The position numbers were made by a program, and so were the translations under genes. Under the pieces are notes generated by a model. The model saw only the letters and a list, made by a program, of their open reading frames with translations. It did no database searches and was not told the DNA's origin. A stretch of 64,000 nt of DNA from Sphingobacterium sp. SGG-5. Lineage in GTDB: Bacteria > Bacteroidota > Bacteroidia > Sphingobacteriales > Sphingobacteriaceae. Every line of letters begins with the position of its first letter. Position 1 is the stretch's first letter. Of this stretch, positions 61,323 to 64,000 are shown piece by piece. The stretch spans positions 372,001-436,000 of the forward strand of contig NZ_JAAKGO010000004.1 in NCBI RefSeq assembly GCF_011043525.1, read 5' to 3'.

Positions 61323-62519
61323 ATGTCACCGCAGGAGAATAAAAGACCTTTAAATTTTGATAATACCGAGATTGCTTTCCGCTATCAGTCGGATAAAGAT
61401 CTGGAGCGTGCACGTTGGCTATTCAAGCTTATTGCTAACCCGAAGCTGATTCAAGTCGGGACGACATTGACCAACCTGGCGCTGAAATTGGATTTACCCA
61501 TACAAGGCCTAATAAAAAAGACCATCTATAAACATTTCTGTGGTGGTGAGACCATCCCGGAATGTGCCGCTGCCATTGAACGCTTAGGCAAGCAGAATGT
61601 GACAACCATACTCGATTATTCCGTAGAAGGCGAGGACTCGGAAGCCAGTTTTGACGCTTGCTGTCAGGAGATATTATCCACCGTATCCTATGCCCGGATC
61701 AACCCGCTCCTTTCTTTCTGTGTATTTAAACCGACCGGTCTTGGACGCATGGATCTCCTGACCAAAAGGGATGCCGGCGTGCCTTTTACTTCGGCAGAAG
61801 AAGCAGAATTTCAACGAGTGATCGATCGCGTCGATCGGATCTGTAAAGCCGGTTACGATGCTAACGTGAAGGTGTTGATTGATGCCGAACATTCCTGGAT
61901 ACAGGATACCATCGATGATATTGCCCGGCAGATGATGGAGAAATACAATAAGGAGCAACCTCTTATCTATAACACCTATCAGTTGTACCGGCATGACAAA
62001 TTTGCCTCGCTACAGGCGGACCTGGCCTATGCGCAGGTGCAGGGTTTCTATCTGGGAGCTAAAATTGTTCGTGGCGCCTATATGGAAATCGAACGGGAAC
62101 GAGCGGCGGAGAAAGGTTATTCGTCCCCCATACAACCCACCAAAGCTGCCAGTGACACCGATTATAACCGGGCTTTAATCTATTGTCTGGACCACATCGA
62201 TCGTATTGGTTTTATGGCGGGCACCCATAATGACGACAGCTGTATGTTGCTCGCGGAGGAAATGAGTAAACGAAAGATAGCGCGCGATCATCCGCATGTG
62301 TTCTTTGCCCAGCTTTTTGGCATGTCGGACAATCTTTCTTTCAATTTGAGTACGGCCGGATACAATGTGGCGAAGTATATGCCCTATGGCCCGGTCAAAG
62401 CCGTCATGCCTTACCTCTTTCGGCGGGCACAGGAAAACACCTCTGCTGCCGGACAGACAGGGCGCGAACTGAGCCTGATCCTGAAGGAGAAGAAAAGGCG
62501 GGCATCTTTGACAAAGTAG
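61323..62519 (+). CDS. Proline dehydrogenase
   Basis: This 398-residue FAD enzyme oxidises proline to pyrroline-5-carboxylate. The beta/alpha-barrel shows KVLIDAEHSWIQDTID, YNTYQLYRHDKF, GAKIVRGAYMEIERERA with the substrate-binding arginine region, GTHNDDS and FAQLFGMSDNLSFNLS. The C-terminal RRAQENTSAAGQTGRE carries the conserved substrate-contacting arginines. It is the monofunctional form, without the P5C dehydrogenase domain. Confidence 0.95.
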   Translation: MSPQENKRPLNFDNTEIAFRYQSDKDLERARWLFKLIANPKLIQVGTTLTNLALKLDLPIQGLIKKTIYKHFCGGETIPECAAAIERLGKQNVTTILDYSVEGEDSEASFDACCQEILSTVSYARINPLLSFCVFKPTGLGRMDLLTKRDAGVPFTSAEEAEFQRVIDRVDRICKAGYDANVKVLIDAEHSWIQDTIDDIARQMMEKYNKEQPLIYNTYQLYRHDKFASLQADLAYAQVQGFYLGAKIVRGAYMEIERERAAEKGYSSPIQPTKAASDTDYNRALIYCLDHIDRIGFMAGTHNDDSCMLLAEEMSKRKIARDHPHVFFAQLFGMSDNLSFNLSTAGYNVAKYMPYGPVKAVMPYLFRRAQENTSAAGQTGRELSLILKEKKRRASLTK

Positions 62520-62539
62520 GCAAAGTAATGCTATCTTTG
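62507..62539 (+). promoter_or_regulatory. Promoter of the HAD phosphatase gene (-33 TTTG, -7 TATCTTTG)
   Basis: TTTG at 62507-62510 lies within the end of the proline dehydrogenase gene and is followed after 21 nt by TATCTTTG (62532-62539). The ATG at 62545 follows only 5 nt later, so the message may start at or next to its start codon. Confidence 0.55.
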
Positions 62540-62544
62540 CGGCC

Positions 62545-63159
62545 ATGATGACAGACCGTGAGAGAAATAAATTAGCTAAATTAAGAGAAATCGTAAAACC
62601 GTATAAAGCGCTCTTGTTTGACGTAGATGGCACCTTGGCCGATAATATGCATGCGCATAAAGCCGCCTATGTCGCTACTGCAAAGGAATATGGCATCGAT
62701 CTGGATGCCAACCTGATTGATGAGACGGCCGGATGGCCTACGGTAGCCGTGGCCGAAGAAATCTCCAAAAGATACCACACCCCATTGGATGCTCTTGAAT
62801 TTGCTTCCCGTAAATCGGCCATATTTATCGAACAGCATATACAGCATACCCAACCTATATCTTTTGTAAGGGAGCTGTTGCTGGAAAATGTCGGTAAGAA
62901 AAAAATAGGAATTGTCTCGGGTGGCAGCCGGTCAACATTACAGATTACCTTACAGGTCATCGACGTGCACGATAAATATGAGGTGTTGGTATGTGCAGGC
63001 GATACCCCCGAAGGAAAACCTTCCCCTGCTCCTTTTTTATTGTGTGCCGAACTGTTGGATGTCCCTCCCCAAGATTGCATCGTGTTTGAAGACGGCGATC
63101 CCGGTGTTCAGGGTGCTATAAGCGCCGGTATGGGCTGGGTGCGCATCGATCAGCTTTAA
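62545..63159 (+). CDS. HAD-superfamily phosphatase (beta-phosphoglucomutase-like)
   Basis: This 204-residue hydrolase has motif I LLFDVDGTLADN (nucleophile Asp), a helical cap of the beta-PGM type, motif II IVSGGSR, motif III lysine in EGKPSPAPF and motif IV VFEDGDPGVQGA. It dephosphorylates or isomerises a small phospho-metabolite that cannot be identified. The start may be the first or second of two adjacent ATG codons. The stop overlaps the convergent gene by 4 bp. Confidence 0.9.
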   Translation: MMTDRERNKLAKLREIVKPYKALLFDVDGTLADNMHAHKAAYVATAKEYGIDLDANLIDETAGWPTVAVAEEISKRYHTPLDALEFASRKSAIFIEQHIQHTQPISFVRELLLENVGKKKIGIVSGGSRSTLQITLQVIDVHDKYEVLVCAGDTPEGKPSPAPFLLCAELLDVPPQDCIVFEDGDPGVQGAISAGMGWVRIDQL

Positions 63160-64000
63160 AAGGTGGTCATTATCCGAATTCCACCATTGGTATAGTCCAT
63201 ATCTGCACGACGGTATCCGCCTACGGGTACTTTTAAATAGGGCTCTACGGACACGCCTATATTTTTGTTTAGCTTTATCTCTCTGCCGATAGCGAAGTTG
63301 ACAAATCCAGCAAAGCTGTTTGTATTGACATTTTTCTCGGTTGATTCGACCGATCTTGTGACTGGCTTAACCGCATTGGTGACTTGCTCCTGCGTCTCCG
63401 GATACCCCTTGGCAAACGTTTCCTGGTTAATATTCTCAATATAATAGGCATTCCGTTCCTGATCCAGAATAGAGGAATAGGACATACCAGCAACGGCATA
63501 AAATGAGCGTGTGGCGCGGAACTTCAGTTCCAACGGAATATCAACCGATCGTACAAAACCTTTCACCGCATTGATATTCGGAATAACAACCTTCTGTGGA
63601 CTCGCCGCAGTAAAACGCATCGATTCCGTCGCTGCCGGTGTCTCGGCCACAGCCATCTCGGTACTATTTTCTTCTAACGGATTTTTTAACGTGTTGACTT
63701 CATAGGTATTGTATGAAGCTCCTGTGCGTACCGTAAGACGATTGGACAGTTTAAAACCCAGCAGAAAGCCGCCGCCGACATTCATCTTTTGTTCTGTTGC
63801 GTAAGGCGATACGAATAGTCCCAGTTCCAAACGTTTACTCAAGAGCACCAGCTTGTTCTGTGGCTGTGGATCCACCTCTTTCATGGCTAATGTAGTGCCA
63901 GCTAGGGCAGTGCCCGATGCCAGATGGCTATCGAATGCATCACGCGATAAGCGCGCTACATTCTCCATTCGGGTCACGTCATTCACCGACAATTTCGGCA
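63156..64000 (-). CDS. Outer-membrane beta-barrel protein (5' end missing)
   Basis: The frame remains open to the right edge of the window, so the start lies beyond it. The visible ~281 residues contain a Ser/Thr-rich lead-in, then beta-strand-rich sequence of a small barrel (LELGLFVSPYATEQKMNVGG, LTVRTGASYNTYEV, SVDIPLELKFRATRSFYAVAG, NIGVSEPYLKVP with aromatic girdles), ending in Phe (GGIRIMTTF) as expected for barrel insertion. It probably belongs to the PorT-like/outer-membrane beta-barrel group. No partner is visible. Confidence 0.82.
   Translation of the reverse strand, partial: PKLSVNDVTRMENVARLSRDAFDSHLASGTALAGTTLAMKEVDPQPQNKLVLLSKRLELGLFVSPYATEQKMNVGGGFLLGFKLSNRLTVRTGASYNTYEVNTLKNPLEENSTEMAVAETPAATESMRFTAASPQKVVIPNINAVKGFVRSVDIPLELKFRATRSFYAVAGMSYSSILDQERNAYYIENINQETFAKGYPETQEQVTNAVKPVTRSVESTEKNVNTNSFAGFVNFAIGREIKLNKNIGVSVEPYLKVPVGGYRRADMDYTNGGIRIMTTF

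Overview
This window is chromosomal DNA from a member of the Bacteroidota, most likely the Sphingobacteriaceae (Sphingobacterium/Pedobacter-like). The evidence is Bacteroidota-type -7 boxes (TAnnTTTG) ahead of several genes, few Shine-Dalgarno sequences, and lineage-typical genes: an S46 dipeptidyl-peptidase, DUF5606, the DUF2157/DUF4401/GDYXXLXY trio, a mitochondrial-type aconitase, an APS-type CysH, and the futalosine menaquinone route. Assignment below family level is inference.

Layout. 1-5302: the 3' end of a TolC-type gene, then an adaptor and an RND pump, ending in a strong terminator. 5303-6209: a gene-free block holding an unusual array of about 23 units with exact 21-bp periodicity. 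6210-12459: an MsbA-like ABC exporter, mqnE/phosphatase/mqnA and a GMC oxidoreductase. 12460-20141: S46 peptidase, oxyR, ispE, gdhA with a coupled small gene, a CDF metal transporter and a solitary DNA methyltransferase. 20323-26713: a six-gene assimilatory sulfate reduction and siroheme operon on the minus strand. 26899-30547: pyrF, a TlpA-like lipoprotein, rluA and panB. 30753-36366: a membrane-protein operon, two L,D-transpeptidase-type proteins and a patatin-like lipase. 36392-45506: an L-fucose utilisation locus (fucosidase, permease, mutarotase and a complete non-phosphorylative pathway to pyruvate and lactate) with a divergent AraC regulator. 45516-55813: M13 peptidase, NTF2-like protein, smc, radC, cyclophilin, DUF5606 and aconitase. 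55814-58607: a gene-poor, decaying segment with a second smaller 21-bp-periodic array and two gene remnants. 58608-64000: DUF2892, an ATP-cone/nuclease fusion, aroB, an S4 protein, proline dehydrogenase, a HAD phosphatase and a partial outer-membrane protein.

Three coherent systems are visible. The cys operon reduces sulfate through APS and sulfite to sulfide and makes its own siroheme. The fucose operon takes up L-fucose, released by its own fucosidase, and oxidises it through fuconolactone, fuconate and 2-keto-3-deoxyfuconate; a UxaA-family protein occupies the dehydratase slot. The TolC/adaptor/RND genes form a tripartite efflux pump.

The most unusual non-genic signals are these. (1) The 21-bp array at 5425-5907 has a palindromic core recurring every two helical turns and includes a perfect 30-bp palindrome. 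(2) Two homologous elements of about 100 bp lie in the two large gaps of the fucose operon. Each has a conserved 5' block, a hairpin whose stem differs but stays paired, the same 8-nt loop sequence, and the same 27-nt distance to the next start codon. These look like a candidate undescribed cis-regulatory RNA or operator. All calls are from reading the sequence; no database search was run.
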